This document shows positions 40,621 through 51,114 of a stretch of 64,000 nt of DNA, piece by piece. The position numbers and the translations under genes were made by a program. Source of the stretch: Actinomycetes bacterium (lineage in GTDB: Bacteria; Actinomycetota; Acidimicrobiia; Acidimicrobiales; Palsa-688); contig JAKAQB010000011.1 of NCBI GenBank assembly GCA_021811865.1, forward strand, positions 1 to 64,000, written 5' to 3'. Numbering within the stretch: the stretch's first letter is position 1; each line of letters begins with the position of its first letter. The notes beneath the pieces were generated by a model. It worked only from the letters and a program-made list of their open reading frames with translations. It ran no database searches and was not told the origin of the DNA.

Positions 40621-40920
40621 ATGGATCGTGACGCCGTGGTCATCGACGCCTACTCGTCAGACGAGACCCACTGGGACACGAGCCCCTACGGCGCCACGAA
40701 CTTGAGCCTGTACAAGCAAGCCCTCAGCCAGCCGGACAAGGCCAAGCAGACCGCCCTCGTCCATGAGATGATGACCATGGACTACGACTACGGCGGCTAC
40801 ATCATCCCGGCGTTCAACCCGGTCAGCGTCGGCCAGGCCACCAACATGAAGGGCGTCGTGAACCAGACCTGCGGCGACCCGTGGATCGAGTACCGCTTCC
40901 GGGACTACTGGCTCGCGTAG
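40621..40920 (+). pseudogene. C-terminal fragment of a peptide ABC substrate-binding protein
   Basis: A 99-codon frame reads SSDETHWDTSPYGATNLSLY, ALVHEMMTMDYDYGGYIIPA and FNPVSV. This is the C-terminal lobe of SBP_bac_5 (DppA/OppA-like) proteins. About 400 N-terminal residues and the signal peptide are missing, and no transporter genes are adjacent. The ATG at 40621 is not a plausible native start. Confidence 0.6.
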
Positions 40921-41675
40921 CGCCTCCCCATGACGAGCAGCTTGCCGACCCTCGCTCGTGCTGCGTGGGCCATCGCGCGCGCCGCCTCACGCCCGCCTGG
41001 CACCCGAGCACACGCCTCAGACCACAGTAGAGGATGGACTACATCCAAGTTGGCAGCTTGGGACGGCGCTGGAAGGGAAAGGGCAGCCGGCGATCCTTCC
41101 CGCACGTACACGAGGCCATTCTGCGCATACCAATACGAGACGCGTCTGTCACTCCACACTCTCGGGCGCAGTATGTCGAACGCAAGATAACCACGATCCC
41201 GGAAGAGCGACGCCCAGTATGACTGCCACCTTTCATTCAGATGGTGGTAGCCACCCTGGCTCGGGATGGCGGCTGAGAACAGGATCATGTCACCATGTCG
41301 GACAAGAGAGTCGACAAAGACATCACCAACCACCGCGGGAAGGTGCTCCGCGACCTCTAGCGAGATCACCAGGTCAAACTTGCGACCAAGGTCCAGCGGC
41401 AAACTGAGGTCACGCCGTATTACATGGCAAGAGTCGATCATGAGCATCGCGTCCGGAATGTCACCTTGGTCTACACCCGTGACCGACACACCCCGATCGG
41501 CAAAGGCCGCCAGCCAAGCGCCCACACCGCAACCAACGTCGAGCACCGTGCCAACCTCAGCCAGTTCCAGCAGCATGGGCACCATGACCGCAGCCGAGGA
41601 CGTAGACATCTCGCGACTCCAGTCGAAAAACGACGGATCGTACCTTCTGTCGGGGTCGGCGCTCCGAGAGCTCAC
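40905..41675 (-). CDS. Class I SAM-dependent methyltransferase
   Basis: A 256-residue methyltransferase. The start motif RRYDPSFFDW is followed by TVLDVGCGVGAWLAAFADRG, the SAM-binding motif I, then VTGVDQGDIP, LVISLEVAEHLP and a YHHLNERWQSYWASLF segment typical of capsule/glycan methyltransferases. GTG 41675 is chosen because it overlaps the GT2 stop exactly (GTGA); a longer frame to 41768 would overlap that gene by nearly 100 bases. Its base composition is less GC-rich than the flanks. Confidence 0.75.
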   Translation of the reverse strand: MSSRSADPDRRYDPSFFDWSREMSTSSAAVMVPMLLELAEVGTVLDVGCGVGAWLAAFADRGVSVTGVDQGDIPDAMLMIDSCHVIRRDLSLPLDLGRKFDLVISLEVAEHLPAVVGDVFVDSLVRHGDMILFSAAIPSQGGYHHLNERWQSYWASLFRDRGYLAFDILRPRVWSDRRVSYWYAQNGLVYVREGSPAALSLPAPSQAANLDVVHPLLWSEACARVPGGREAARAMAHAARARVGKLLVMGRRYASQ

Positions 41676-42730
41676 TGCCGCCCGGACCCGAGAGCGAACC
41701 GGCCCGTCCCGCTCCGTGGGAAAGACGATCGGATCTCCTTCTGAGCAACAAACCCTCTTAGCTGGCACAACCTCCGCGCTAGCCGTGCGCAGGCCGTCTG
41801 GAGCCTGAAGGCCCTGATGGCTCCGAGTGCGACGCCGAGCCCCATCAACGCCAGGGCGAGGGGTCGGGACAGTTCTCCGCTACCAAAGCTTCGCACAAAC
41901 CAACGGACGCCAATGGGCAGGTCTCGATAGAACGATGTCTCTTCGAGTGGGCCGAGCCGCTCGACATGGATCCGGTGCAGCAATGCCATGCCCACTCCCT
42001 GGCTCACCGCGTCGTCGACAAAGCCTCGGGCGTCACGTCTGTGAAGATGGGTAGCCGCCAGGGTGGGGTCGAACACTCCGACCATACCCGCGTCCGCCAA
42101 ACGCATACCGAACTCACGGTCCGAGAAGTAGAAGGTGTCGAACTCGTCTGACCTCACACCCACAGCCAGGCAGTCTTCCCGCCGAAGAGACACGTTCCCC
42201 CCCCATAGATTGTCTAGAACCTCATCCGGGTCCTGTCGGAGCCGAGCGCAGTGGCCCTCGTACTCCGTTGCATACAGGAATGCAGCAACATCTCCCCGCC
42301 CTCGCCTCGCCGGCACCGACACTGGCATGTACCCGAGCACGACCTGGCCCGACTTTCCGACGTGATGGCGGGCGTGGTTCGTGAAGAGACCTGGACGAGG
42401 CAGCACGTCGTCGTCCAGCAACACTATGACGTCCGAGCCGGCAACACGCACCCCCACCTCGACCGCACCGAGTTGCCCCCTGTGCTCCACGAAGAGCGGA
42501 CGCAGCCTCTCTTCACGAGCGGCGAGGCCCACCAAGCACTCATACGACCCATCCCTGCATCCATCCACCACAACTATGAGCTCCGTGACCGCAGGATCGT
42601 CAAGTGTCAACTGCACGAGGGTCGGGAGCCCCTCGGGGCGCAAGAACGTTGCCACGACGACCGCGACGGTGGGAAGCTGCGAACTCCAGTCCGACGCTTG
42701 CAAGCGCGGGTCAGCGGAACCTCTTGACAC
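41672..42730 (-). CDS. Family 2 glycosyltransferase
   Basis: A 352-residue GT-A enzyme: VAVVVATFLRPEGLPTLVQL, VDGCRDGSYECL, and DVIVLLDDDVLPRPGLFTNH with the DxD motif, then LGYMPVSVPARRG and NLWGGNVSLRREDCLAVGV. A C-terminal hydrophobic stretch follows (ALALMGLGVALGAIRAFRLQ). The glycosyltransferase at 56.5 kb shares the LDDDV, GYMP, DPDEVL and NLWGG motifs in the same order, so the two are paralogues. GTG 42730 with GAGGAGG ten bases upstream; a TTG six bases earlier is possible. Confidence 0.8.
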   Translation of the reverse strand: MSRGSADPRLQASDWSSQLPTVAVVVATFLRPEGLPTLVQLTLDDPAVTELIVVVDGCRDGSYECLVGLAAREERLRPLFVEHRGQLGAVEVGVRVAGSDVIVLLDDDVLPRPGLFTNHARHHVGKSGQVVLGYMPVSVPARRGRGDVAAFLYATEYEGHCARLRQDPDEVLDNLWGGNVSLRREDCLAVGVRSDEFDTFYFSDREFGMRLADAGMVGVFDPTLAATHLHRRDARGFVDDAVSQGVGMALLHRIHVERLGPLEETSFYRDLPIGVRWFVRSFGSGELSRPLALALMGLGVALGAIRAFRLQTACARLARRLCQLRGFVAQKEIRSSFPRSGTGRFALGSGRQ

Positions 42731-42745
42731 AAGCAACCGACCTCC

Positions 42746-43729
42746 TCATCTTGGGCGCCTGCCTGCCTGCCTCCACCCTGCCTTCCACCATGGTCCAATC
42801 GCATAAAAGCCAAAGGGGCCCAGCCTCACCGCACCAACCCGGTTGACACGACGCGAGCGTCCCGCTACCGGATACGTGACTCCGGATCCGGCCGCCATCT
42901 CCGCCGGTAGATCGGCCGCCCCGTAGACGTACGCTATTCGCGTAGCCGAGGCCGCCTCCATCACGAAGTAGGGATTGACCGCCCGGCGTAGAGGGCCGGC
43001 CAGCGGGGAATCCGCCCGCACGAGGACCGATATGCAGTCTATCATGTATCCGCTCGACCAAGTAATCAGCTCCTGACCTATACACCGCAACCCTGACTCA
43101 GCAGCTGCCGCCGCCACCGTCGCGGCGGTTACGGACCGATCTCTCCATTCGGCCCATTGCGGGTTGCGCGACACCTTTATAGCACCGAGGTTCGAGTGAT
43201 GAATGAAGGCTACCCCGTCTTGGCGCAACTTGTGAACGAGCTGAGCACAATAGGAACCGAGCACGCCCATATCCACATGCACGAGGGAGTCGAAGCTGAA
43301 GGCAAGGTCAACACTTTGGTCCCTCACCATCTCAAGCGAGGTTCCATCGTTGACGAAGAACTGCGCCGAAGTGACCGAGGAGAATCGCTCCTTACAGCCC
43401 TTGACGGCGGATTCAGACAAGTCGACGCCTATGTAATCATCGCACAGAGGAATAAGGTACTGACTCCAACGGCCCAGTCCGGGGGCTATTTCTAGAATTG
43501 CGTGAGCAGGGAGGAAGGGTGTCAAGCGCGGCAACAGGGTTGCTGACCACTGAGTCGCAACGTCGCCCCATCCGATGGACCATTCGTCACCGCGATTCGT
43601 CCAGTCGTAGCTTCCACTCCAGACGTCGCGATTCTCTTCGATGCTGGGCACGCTCCCTCCTGGGATGGCTCGGCGGACTAACTCGGGAAAATGTCGCTCT
43701 TCAATATGCGCCAAGGCTGGGCTGGGCAC
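42746..43729 (-). CDS. SAM-dependent methyltransferase
   Basis: A 327-residue protein. It reads ENRDVWSGSYDWTNRGDEWS, then AILEIAPGLGRWSQYLIPLC (motif I), DDYIGVDLSESAVKGCKERF (motif II) and DLAFSFDSLVHVDMGVL. The downstream half with NPYFVMEAASATRIAYV is less conserved. It probably modifies a sugar or lipid in surface glycan synthesis. The GTG at 43729 limits overlap with the preceding GT2 to 29 bases; a longer frame to 43792 exists. Confidence 0.75.
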   Translation of the reverse strand: MPSPALAHIEERHFPELVRRAIPGGSVPSIEENRDVWSGSYDWTNRGDEWSIGWGDVATQWSATLLPRLTPFLPAHAILEIAPGLGRWSQYLIPLCDDYIGVDLSESAVKGCKERFSSVTSAQFFVNDGTSLEMVRDQSVDLAFSFDSLVHVDMGVLGSYCAQLVHKLRQDGVAFIHHSNLGAIKVSRNPQWAEWRDRSVTAATVAAAAAESGLRCIGQELITWSSGYMIDCISVLVRADSPLAGPLRRAVNPYFVMEAASATRIAYVYGAADLPAEMAAGSGVTYPVAGRSRRVNRVGAVRLGPFGFYAIGPWWKAGWRQAGRRPR

Positions 43730-44570
43730 GCTGAACCTTGATGGCTTCTGGAAGCCTGTGCCGGGCGCCTGCGTGGTCACCGGCAAGTGCACCGAGCAAT
43801 TCGGCGGAGCGGAGCGGGTTGAGCCTCCGCTTCCAATGCGGGTGCGGGCTGTACCCGGGGAAGTAGGACCACCAGACCGCAGGGAAGCGCGAGAACGGCA
43901 TGGGTTGAAAGTCCAGGAATTGTGCCAAAGAGCAATGCTCTTTGTAGGTGCGGACGAAAAGACGGCGCGGCCCCGCCGCGCGTCGGTGCGACGCCGGCAC
44001 CGCGAGCCTAGGATCGACCATTATCTTCCAGCCGGCGCGACATACTCGCCACATCCACTCTTTATCCTCGCAGGCGGCTAGATGCTCGTTGAAGGGAAAC
44101 GTTTCCCAGAGATCGTGACGCCAAGAGGAGGCGTGATTGGAGAAACCCCACTCCAGATCAGTCGATAGGTCCTCGAGGCCGGCAAGCATCGACGTATCGA
44201 GTTGCCGACCATCGGGACTGTACAGGCCTCCGTGAGTCCCTCCGACGACAGGGTTGGTGTAGGCGTCCAATGACCATTCAATCCAGTGCCGAGTCGGCAG
44301 GGTACAGTGCGCTGACAGCGCGAAGAGGATGTCACCACGAGCTGCGGATGCTCCGACGTTCAAAGATCTCCCGTAGGTGAACTCGCTTCTCGCGATGGTG
44401 ATCAAGGTGTCGCAGTACCGTCTCGCAATTGCCACGGTAGCGTCGGTGGACTCTGAATCTACAACAATGATCTCCGAGTTGACTGTCTGGTCTCGGACAG
44501 AGATCAGGGTGTCCTGAATAGTGGCTTCTTCGTTTTTAGCTCGGATTATTACGCTCGCATACATTGACAT
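43701..44570 (-). CDS. Family 2 glycosyltransferase (rhamnosyltransferase-like)
   Basis: A 289-residue GT2: YASVIIRAKNEEATIQDTLI, IIVVDSESTDATVAIAR, ARGDILFALSAHCTLPTRHW, and AACEDKEWMWRVCRAGWKI with the ED catalytic pair. It likely adds a sugar to an exopolysaccharide or glycoprotein. The ATG at 44570 begins at the conserved strand; frames further upstream do not look coding. It is the first gene of a GT-MT-GT-MT operon in a less GC-rich block. Confidence 0.8.
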   Translation of the reverse strand: MSMYASVIIRAKNEEATIQDTLISVRDQTVNSEIIVVDSESTDATVAIARRYCDTLITIARSEFTYGRSLNVGASAARGDILFALSAHCTLPTRHWIEWSLDAYTNPVVGGTHGGLYSPDGRQLDTSMLAGLEDLSTDLEWGFSNHASSWRHDLWETFPFNEHLAACEDKEWMWRVCRAGWKIMVDPRLAVPASHRRAAGPRRLFVRTYKEHCSLAQFLDFQPMPFSRFPAVWWSYFPGYSPHPHWKRRLNPLRSAELLGALAGDHAGARHRLPEAIKVQRAQPSLGAY

Positions 44571-44630
44571 TGGTCCAGGGCATGGGTTCGGCCTGCTCGT
44601 GGCTTGGTGTGTAAACGGCGGCCCTTGCCA

Positions 44631-44642
44631 CATGGTACCATG
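44631..44642. repeat. Palindrome CATGGTACCATG
   Basis: A perfect 12-base palindrome about 60 bases upstream of the GT2 start, in a 213-base gene-free gap (44571-44783). Possible operator. Confidence 0.35.
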
Positions 44643-44783
44643 GAGCTTGGCGTTTGGTGAGCCCGTTGGGCGGTGGTAGTTTTGGCGCGGGCGTAGGATC
44701 GGGGCTCGAGTCGGGTCTTTGACACAGAGGCGCCATGGTGTGTGGCGACCTGACTGCAGTGCCGGCACCCCGTGTCCGGTAGA

Positions 44784-45713
44784 TCAGGGCAACCTTGAGC
44801 CGGCGATGACGTCGAAGTCGCCGATGCCGTTGCGGGTGCCTCCGCCTCCGCTCCACTGCCACGCCACGGCGTCCAGGCTGGCTGCGGTTACCCCCCCGAA
44901 CCAGCGCGCACAATCCCCTCGGGGCAGGCACCAGCCCACCGGCGCCTGGGAGATGTCGCTGGTGCCCCCGCCGTAGGTCCACTCGGGAACGCCCCGCAAC
45001 ATGGCCGCCGCTCCGGTGCCGAAGATCTTCGACCACGCCTCGGGGGACGAGTAGACGCCCGGCACGAACGAGGAGCGGTGGCGCACCCAGGTGGCGAAGC
45101 CGTCCACCGTCGCCCGGTCGACCGAGGCAACCACGGCCATGCCTCGTGGGTGGCCGCCGCAGGCCGATCGGTACACCGCCTTCCACCCGTTGTCGGGCAC
45201 CGGGTCGAAGGCGCTGCTGCCCGGTAGCTCCACGTCCATGAACAAGACCTTCACCTGCACGCGCCTCGCCCTGGCGGCCGCGAGCGCCTGCACGGCCTGT
45301 TCCTGGCCCCACCGGTAGGCCTCAGCGGCCGTGCCGTCGTAGCGCGGGTCGACCCCCGGTCCTGCCATGAACCAGTAGCCACCGACGCCGACACCCCGGT
45401 GGTAACTGCTCCACTCGGCGCGGGCGGCTCCGGCATCGGAAGCGGACCATGCCAGGCCGTAGGGGGCGCAGCCCTGCCAGCGTGCCCAGTCCCCCACCAT
45501 GCCCAGGTAGCCGCCGTAGGCACCTCCGACAACCGGTGCAACGTAAGGCCCAGACCTGCCGACGGGCACAGTCGCGCTGTCGGTGGCGGTCAAAAAGCGC
45601 GCTGGGCTCGACACCGTGGCGTGGGGCGCGGCGAGCGCCAAGGCCAACGCCGCCAGGAGGAGGGCTTCCACCAACCGGACCAGGGTAGACATCTCACTGA
45701 TCTCGACTCCCAT
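44784..45713 (-). CDS. Secreted DUF1906-type glycoside-hydrolase-like protein
   Basis: A 309-residue exported protein: an N-terminal signal segment (RLVEALLLAALALALAAPHA), then a TIM-barrel-like domain beginning GGAYGGYLGMVGDWARWQGC. VKVLFMDVELPG and GFATWVRHRSSFVPGVYSS follow, and it ends DAVAWQWSGG. This resembles the DUF1906/GH25-like group that acts on cell walls; the Asp/Glu in MDVE are candidate catalytic residues. The start could be ATG 45713 or 45692. No ribosome site is clear. Confidence 0.65.
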   Translation of the reverse strand: MGVEISEMSTLVRLVEALLLAALALALAAPHATVSSPARFLTATDSATVPVGRSGPYVAPVVGGAYGGYLGMVGDWARWQGCAPYGLAWSASDAGAARAEWSSYHRGVGVGGYWFMAGPGVDPRYDGTAAEAYRWGQEQAVQALAAARARRVQVKVLFMDVELPGSSAFDPVPDNGWKAVYRSACGGHPRGMAVVASVDRATVDGFATWVRHRSSFVPGVYSSPEAWSKIFGTGAAAMLRGVPEWTYGGGTSDISQAPVGWCLPRGDCARWFGGVTAASLDAVAWQWSGGGGTRNGIGDFDVIAGSRLP

Positions 45714-45785
45714 CGAGGTAACGAGGTTCCCGGCCTTCCGCAGGTTCCCTCCAGCGGCTTCACTGGTGGGGAGCCCGGAGGGAGC

Positions 45786-45960
45786 ATGCCCACGCAATCC
45801 ACGCCGTTGCGGACCACCTGCCCCCGCGACTGCTACGACACCTGCGGCATCGTGCTGGTCCGCCGAGACGGTCTCACGCCCATCGTGCGGGGCGATCCGG
45901 AGCACCCCGTGAGCCGGGGCAAGCTGTACGCCAGCGGTCGCCACAACTTCCGTACTCTTC
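45786..45960 (+). pseudogene. N-terminal relic of a molybdopterin oxidoreductase
   Basis: From ATG 45786: TTCPRDCYDTCGIVLVRRDG, then IVRGDPEHPVSRGKL. This is the [4Fe-4S]-binding start of formate-dehydrogenase/DMSO-reductase-family enzymes. Homology ends near 45950 and the remaining 600 or more residues are missing; the frame runs on antisense to the acyl-CoA dehydrogenase gene. Confidence 0.65.
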
Positions 45961-46001
45961 GACCCGCGAGATCATCTCGGCGTCCCCGACTCTCCTCCTC
46001 G

Positions 46002-46490
46002 TCACATCCCGGCCGGCAGGCCAAGGTCCCGTGCAATCAGCATCCGCTGTACTTCGGAGGTGCCCTCGCCGATCTCGAGGATCTTCGCGTCCCGGTAGAA
46101 GCGGCCAGCAGGCGTGTCGTTCATGAAGCCGTAACCACCGAAGATCTGGGAGTTCTGCTTCTGCTCCTCCGACCCGAAGCAGTAGATGGGCATGGTGCCG
46201 AGCCCCACCGCCGCCTCCAGGGTGATCGCGACGGAGGAGTCCACGCGCGCCAACTCCTCGAGCGCCACGGCCAGCGCCAGGTAGTCGCCTCCCATCCCGC
46301 CGTAGTGCTCCGGGAACGGCAAGCCGAAGAGGCCGAGGTCTCCCATCTTGGCGACGATCGGATAGGGGAACGCCTCCCGCTCGTAGTACCCGGCGATCAC
46401 CGGGGCGATCTCCTGGCGAGCGAAGCGCTCGACGGTGGCGCGAAGTTGGGCAAGCTCGGGCGGAAGGTCCACGGCGTCGGCGAGCGTCAC
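46002..46490 (-). pseudogene. Acyl-CoA dehydrogenase with internal in-frame deletion
   Basis: A 162-residue open frame. Residues 1-108 are the N-terminal domain ([20 protein letters not shown], then [20 protein letters not shown]). From residue 112 it jumps to the extreme C-terminus ([20 protein letters not shown], then [19 protein letters not shown]). About 220 residues including the beta-domain and FAD/substrate sites are missing without a frameshift, so it cannot be active. GTG 46490 still overlaps the HMG-CoA lyase stop (GTGA). By context the ancestor was isovaleryl-CoA dehydrogenase. Confidence 0.75.
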
Positions 46491-47428
46491 AGGTCCGCCT
46501 CCGCTGGGCGGGTCAGGGCCTGCACCACTCGTGACGGGCTTGCGCGGCCGAGGATGTCAGCCAGCCATCTGCTCGCAGCGGCGAGAGCCGTCAGGTCGAC
46601 GCCGGTGGCGACTCCCAGCCCGTCGAGCATCCACACCAGATCCTCGGTGGCGAGGTTGCCAGTGGCGCTCCTCGCGTAGGGGCAGCCGCCGAGACCCCCG
46701 GCGGAAGCGTCCACCGTGGTGACGCCGGCCTGGATGGCGGCGAGGGTGTTGGCGAGAGCCTGGCCGTAGGTGTCGTGGAAGTGCACCGCGATCCGCTCTG
46801 GAGGCGTGCCGGCGTCCCGAAGTGCCTCCAGGAGGGCCGTGACGTGACCGGGAGTGGCGACGCCAATCGTGTCGCCGAGGGACACCTCCTCGCAGCCCAT
46901 GTCCAGCAGGCGACGGGTTACGACGCCGACCGCTGCAACTGCAACCTGGCCTTCCCACGGATCACCGAAGCACATGGAGATGTAGGCCCGGACACCGATG
47001 CCCTCACGCCGCGCCGTGCCGACGACCGGGTCGAAGGTGGCGAGCGACTCGTCGAGGCTGCGGTTCAGGTTCCGCCTGGAGAACGCCTCGGTAGCGCTGG
47101 CGAAAACGGCGATGTCTCGGGCTCCCGCGGCGAGCGCCCGCTCCAAGCCGACCATGTTGGGGACCAGCACCGGATAGCGGACACCCTCATCCCACTGGAG
47201 AAGGGCGAAGAGTCGCTCCGCATCGGCGAGCTGGGGCACCCATCGGGGCGACACGAAGCTCGTGACCTCGACGGTGGACAGCCCGGCGGCGACCAAGCGG
47301 CGGATCAACTCGGCCTTCACCTCCGTAGGGACGGCGAGTGCCTCGTTCTGCAACCCGTCCCGGGGGCCAACCTCCCAGATGCGCACGGACGCCGGCAACC
47401 CTGGCAGCGGAGAGATGCCGTAGGTCAT
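46487..47428 (-). CDS. Hydroxymethylglutaryl-CoA lyase
   Basis: A 313-residue TIM-barrel lyase splitting HMG-CoA into acetyl-CoA and acetoacetate. Seen: [38 protein letters not shown], the metal-binding [17 protein letters not shown], and [20 protein letters not shown] with the active-site Cys loop. ATG 47428 overlaps the carboxylase stop (ATGA). It is the last step of the leucine route encoded in this operon. Confidence 0.93.
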   Translation of the reverse strand: MTYGISPLPGLPASVRIWEVGPRDGLQNEALAVPTEVKAELIRRLVAAGLSTVEVTSFVSPRWVPQLADAERLFALLQWDEGVRYPVLVPNMVGLERALAAGARDIAVFASATEAFSRRNLNRSLDESLATFDPVVGTARREGIGVRAYISMCFGDPWEGQVAVAAVGVVTRRLLDMGCEEVSLGDTIGVATPGHVTALLEALRDAGTPPERIAVHFHDTYGQALANTLAAIQAGVTTVDASAGGLGGCPYARSATGNLATEDLVWMLDGLGVATGVDLTALAAASRWLADILGRASPSRVVQALTRPAEADL

Positions 47429-49467
47429 ACGTCGCTCCGGGTCGCGCCGCTGCCACCGGCCGGTCCGCTACGGTGCAGGACCACCTCGGCCAGGACCTCG
47501 TCAAGGGCGACGGTCTGGCCGGGCACCACCCGCAGCTCCGCGATCCTCCCGGAAACGGGCGCCTCCACGGCGTATTCCATCTTCATGGCCTCGACGGTGA
47601 CGACGGGCGCCCCTGCCTCGATCGGGTCGCCGGCAGCGACGTGGACAACCCGGACCGTTCCGGGCATCGGCGAGCGGACCGACCCTCCGCCGGCGCCGGC
47701 GGAGGCCGGCCCGCGGCGGTCCATGGCCGCGACGGCGCGCACCGCCCAGGTCTCGCCGCCGGCGCCGAGCCAGGTGGTGGGCCCGTCCTCGACCACCAGC
47801 CACCGGCGCGACGAGCCCGCAAGGACCACGTCGAGGCCGCCGGGGACGCCAGGGACGGGGCGGGCCGACGCCGGCACGGGAGCGGCCGAGCCCACCCGTA
47901 CGTGTGCCGCCGGCGGGCTCCCCACGACTCCGACATCGGAGCGCCGCGCGCCACATTCGAACGACCAGACGGTCTCGGCATGCGCTCCGACCCGCCAACC
48001 GCTCGGCCGGTCCCAAGGGTCGACGACCGGACCGGGCGGCTGCAGCGACACCAGCCGGTGGAGGGCGGCGACGGCCAGTACGTCGTCGGGTGTGTCGACC
48101 TGGGTGAGCGCCGCCAGGTTCCTGTCGATCAGCCCGGTGTCGAGGCGGCCGGCGACGACGTCGGGGTGGGTGACGAGCCGGCGCAGGAAGCTCAGGTTGG
48201 TGGTCAAGCCGAGGACGGTCGTGGCACCGAGGGCAGCTCGAAGGCGTGCCAGGGCCTCGGCGCGATCACGCCCGCAGGCGACGATCTTCGCCAGCATTGG
48301 GTCGTAGGCGGTTCCCACCTCGTCTCCGGCGGCGACCCCGGTGTCGATCCGTACACCGGGAAGGCCATCCGGCTCCTGCCAGGCCAGCACGCGACCGGAT
48401 GCCGGCAAGAACCCCCGTCCCGGGTCCTCGGCGTACAGTCGCGCCTCTACGGCGTGGCCGCTCATGCCCACGCCCGCCTGGTCGAAGGCGAGGGGTTCGC
48501 CGGCGGCTACGCGGAGTTGCCACTCGACGAGGTCCAGCCCCGTGACGGCCTCGGTGACCGGGTGCTCGACCTGGAGCCGGGTGTTCATCTCCATGAAGAA
48601 GTACTGATCAGGCCGCTCGGCCGGCAGGATGAACTCCACCGTCCCCGCCCCTACGTACCCCACCGACATGGCGGCTGCGACGGCACTTGCACCCATCGCC
48701 TGCCTGGCCCGGGCGTCGAGCACGACCGACGGGGCCTCTTCGACGACCTTCTGGTGGCGACGCTGGAGGCTGCACTCCCGCTCGCCGAGGTGGATGCAGC
48801 GGCCGTGGGCGTCGGCAAGCACTTGGATCTCGACGTGGCGGGGCCGGTCGACCCACTGCTCGACGAGAAGGGTTCCGTCCCCGAAGGCTCCGAGGGCCTC
48901 CCGACGAGCCGCCGCGATCTCTGCCGGCAGCGCGTCGGGGTCCTCCACGCGGCGCATGCCCTTGCCCCCGCCGCCGGCGCTCGGCTTGAGCAGCACCGGC
49001 AGGCCGATCTCGATCGCGGCGGCGGCCAGCGCCTCGTCGGAGAGCCCAGCCCCACCGCGGCCGGGCACCACGGGCACCCCGGCACTCGAGACGGTCTCCT
49101 TGGCGCGGATCTTGTCGCCCATGGCCCCGATCGCCGACGCGGACGGGCCGACGAACACGACGCCGGCAGCAGCGCAGGCGGCGGGCAGCGCGGGGTTCTC
49201 GGAGAGGAAGCCATAGCCGGGGTGGACGGCTTCCGCCCCGGTCGAGAGCGCTGCACCAACGACCGCATCGACGTCGAGGTAGCTCTCGGCTGGCGGTGCA
49301 GGACCGAGCCGGACCGCGAGGTCGGCCGCCCGCACGTGGCACGCCCCGGCGTCGGCATCGGAGTAGACGGCGACTGCCTGGACGCCGAGGCGCCGCAACG
49401 TCCGGATGATCCGCACCGCTATCTCCCCCCGGTTGGCGACCAGCACCGTCCCGAACACCGGGTTCAC
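47425..49467 (-). CDS. Methylcrotonyl-CoA carboxylase alpha (biotin) subunit
   Basis: A 680-residue biotin-dependent carboxylase subunit. Biotin carboxylase domain: [56 protein letters not shown], and [19 protein letters not shown] linker follows, then the C-terminal biotinyl domain with [15 protein letters not shown] (biotin Lys about residue 630). Acyl-CoA preference is inferred from the neighbours (HMG-CoA lyase, hydratase) as 3-methylcrotonyl-CoA. GTG 49467 overlaps the beta-subunit stop. Confidence 0.9.
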   Translation of the reverse strand: MNPVFGTVLVANRGEIAVRIIRTLRRLGVQAVAVYSDADAGACHVRAADLAVRLGPAPPAESYLDVDAVVGAALSTGAEAVHPGYGFLSENPALPAACAAAGVVFVGPSASAIGAMGDKIRAKETVSSAGVPVVPGRGGAGLSDEALAAAAIEIGLPVLLKPSAGGGGKGMRRVEDPDALPAEIAAARREALGAFGDGTLLVEQWVDRPRHVEIQVLADAHGRCIHLGERECSLQRRHQKVVEEAPSVVLDARARQAMGASAVAAAMSVGYVGAGTVEFILPAERPDQYFFMEMNTRLQVEHPVTEAVTGLDLVEWQLRVAAGEPLAFDQAGVGMSGHAVEARLYAEDPGRGFLPASGRVLAWQEPDGLPGVRIDTGVAAGDEVGTAYDPMLAKIVACGRDRAEALARLRAALGATTVLGLTTNLSFLRRLVTHPDVVAGRLDTGLIDRNLAALTQVDTPDDVLAVAALHRLVSLQPPGPVVDPWDRPSGWRVGAHAETVWSFECGARRSDVGVVGSPPAAHVRVGSAAPVPASARPVPGVPGGLDVVLAGSSRRWLVVEDGPTTWLGAGGETWAVRAVAAMDRRGPASAGAGGGSVRSPMPGTVRVVHVAAGDPIEAGAPVVTVEAMKMEYAVEAPVSGRIAELRVVPGQTVALDEVLAEVVLHRSGPAGGSGATRSDV

Positions 49468-51098
49468 ATCCTGAACACGCCGTAGGCCACGGGGCCGAGC
49501 GGGGCGCCGCTCACGGCGGAGAGCGCCAGCCCGAGGACGGTGCGGGTATCGGCGGGGTCGATGACTCCGTCGTCCCACAGCCGGGCGGTCGAGTAATAGG
49601 GGTTGCCCTGCTGCTCGTACTGGCCTCGGATGGGCTGCTTGAAAGCCTCTTCCTCCTCCGCCGACCAGGCTTCGCCCCGGGCCTCGACCTGGTCGCGGCG
49701 GATCGTGGCGAGCACCGACGCCGCCTGCTCGCCTCCCATCACCGAGATCCGGGCGTTGGGCCACATCCAGAGGAACCGGGGGGAGTAGGCCCGCCCGCAC
49801 ATCGAATAGTTGCCGGCGCCGAAGCTCCCGCCGACCACGACGGTCAGCTTCGGGACCCGGGCGCAGGCCACGGCCGTCACCATCTTGGCGCCATGCTTGG
49901 CGATGCCACCGGCCTCGTAGTCCCGACCGACCATGAACCCGGCGATGTTCTGCAGGAAGACGAGAGGGACGAGACGCCGGTCGCACAGCTGGACGAAGTG
50001 CGCTCCCTTCAGCGCTGACTCGGAGAACAGCACTCCGTTGTTGGCGACGATGCCGACGGGGTGGCCGTGGACCCGGGCGAAGCCGCACACGAGCGTGGGC
50101 CCGTAATCGGGCTTGAACTCGGCGAAACGGCTTCCGTCCACGATACGGGCGACGACCTCCCGCACGTCGTAGGGAGTGCGAGGGTCCACCGGGACCACGG
50201 CGTAGAGGGACACGGGGTCGACTGCCGGCTCCTCGCTGGCGACGACCTCCCATGGGGGCGCTGGCGGGCGGGGCAGGGTGGCGACGATGTCCCGCACCAT
50301 GCGGAGCGCCTCGGCGTCGTCGGCGGCGAGGTGGTCCACCACACCCGAGCGCCGGGCGTGGAGCTCACCGCCGCCGAGCTCTTCCGCCGTCACCTCCTCA
50401 CCGGTCGCTGCCTTCACGAGTGGCGGGCCACCGAGGAAGATGGTCCCCTGGCCGGCGACGATGACGGCCTCGTCGCTCATGGCCGGCACGTACGCACCCC
50501 CGGCAGTGCAGCTGCCGAGCACCGCGGCAACCTGGGCCACGCCCATGGCCGACAGGGTCGCCTGGTTGTAGAAGATGCGACCGAAGTGGTCACGGTCGGG
50601 GAACACCTGGTCCTGCTCCGGGAGGAACGCTCCGCCGGAGTCGACCAGGTACACGCACGGCAGCCGGTTGTCCAACGCGACTTCCTGAGCCCGCAGGTGC
50701 TTCTTGACCGTCACAGGGAAGTAGGTGCCTCCCTTGACGGTGGCGTCGTTGGCGACCACCACGCAGAGGCGCCCGGCGATGCGCCCGACGCCGGTGATGA
50801 TCCCGGCGCCCGGTGCCTCCCCGCCGTGGAGGTCCCATCCCGCCAGCGGGGACAGCTCCAGGAACGGTGATCCCGGATCGACCAGCCTGTCGACGCGCTC
50901 TCGGGGGAGGAGCTTTCCCCGCTCGGCGTGACGCAGCCGGGCGGCCTCGGGACCGCCGAGGGCGACGCTCGCGAGACGGTCGCGCAGCTCGCCGACGAGC
51001 CGGCGGTGCGCCTGGTCGTTCGCCTGCGCCGCTCCTGCCGAAAGGTCGGCCCGGCTGGCGAGGACCGGGTCACCCTCCTCCGCCCCGGCCGCGGTCAT
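49464..51098 (-). CDS. Methylcrotonyl-CoA carboxylase beta subunit
   Basis: A 544-residue carboxyltransferase: [60 protein letters not shown], and [20 protein letters not shown]. These motifs are closer to MCC than to propionyl-CoA carboxylase. ATG 51098 lies 16 bases after the hydratase stop. The stop overlaps the alpha subunit start (GTGA). Confidence 0.92.
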   Translation of the reverse strand: MTAAGAEEGDPVLASRADLSAGAAQANDQAHRRLVGELRDRLASVALGGPEAARLRHAERGKLLPRERVDRLVDPGSPFLELSPLAGWDLHGGEAPGAGIITGVGRIAGRLCVVVANDATVKGGTYFPVTVKKHLRAQEVALDNRLPCVYLVDSGGAFLPEQDQVFPDRDHFGRIFYNQATLSAMGVAQVAAVLGSCTAGGAYVPAMSDEAVIVAGQGTIFLGGPPLVKAATGEEVTAEELGGGELHARRSGVVDHLAADDAEALRMVRDIVATLPRPPAPPWEVVASEEPAVDPVSLYAVVPVDPRTPYDVREVVARIVDGSRFAEFKPDYGPTLVCGFARVHGHPVGIVANNGVLFSESALKGAHFVQLCDRRLVPLVFLQNIAGFMVGRDYEAGGIAKHGAKMVTAVACARVPKLTVVVGGSFGAGNYSMCGRAYSPRFLWMWPNARISVMGGEQAASVLATIRRDQVEARGEAWSAEEEEAFKQPIRGQYEQQGNPYYSTARLWDDGVIDPADTRTVLGLALSAVSGAPLGPVAYGVFRM

Positions 51099-51114
51099 GG
51101 CCGGAGCCGTGCGC

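Noticed and set aside
40621..40920. Intact small secreted protein
   Set aside because: It aligns only with the C-terminal lobe of SBP_bac_5 proteins, lacks a signal peptide and has no ribosome site.
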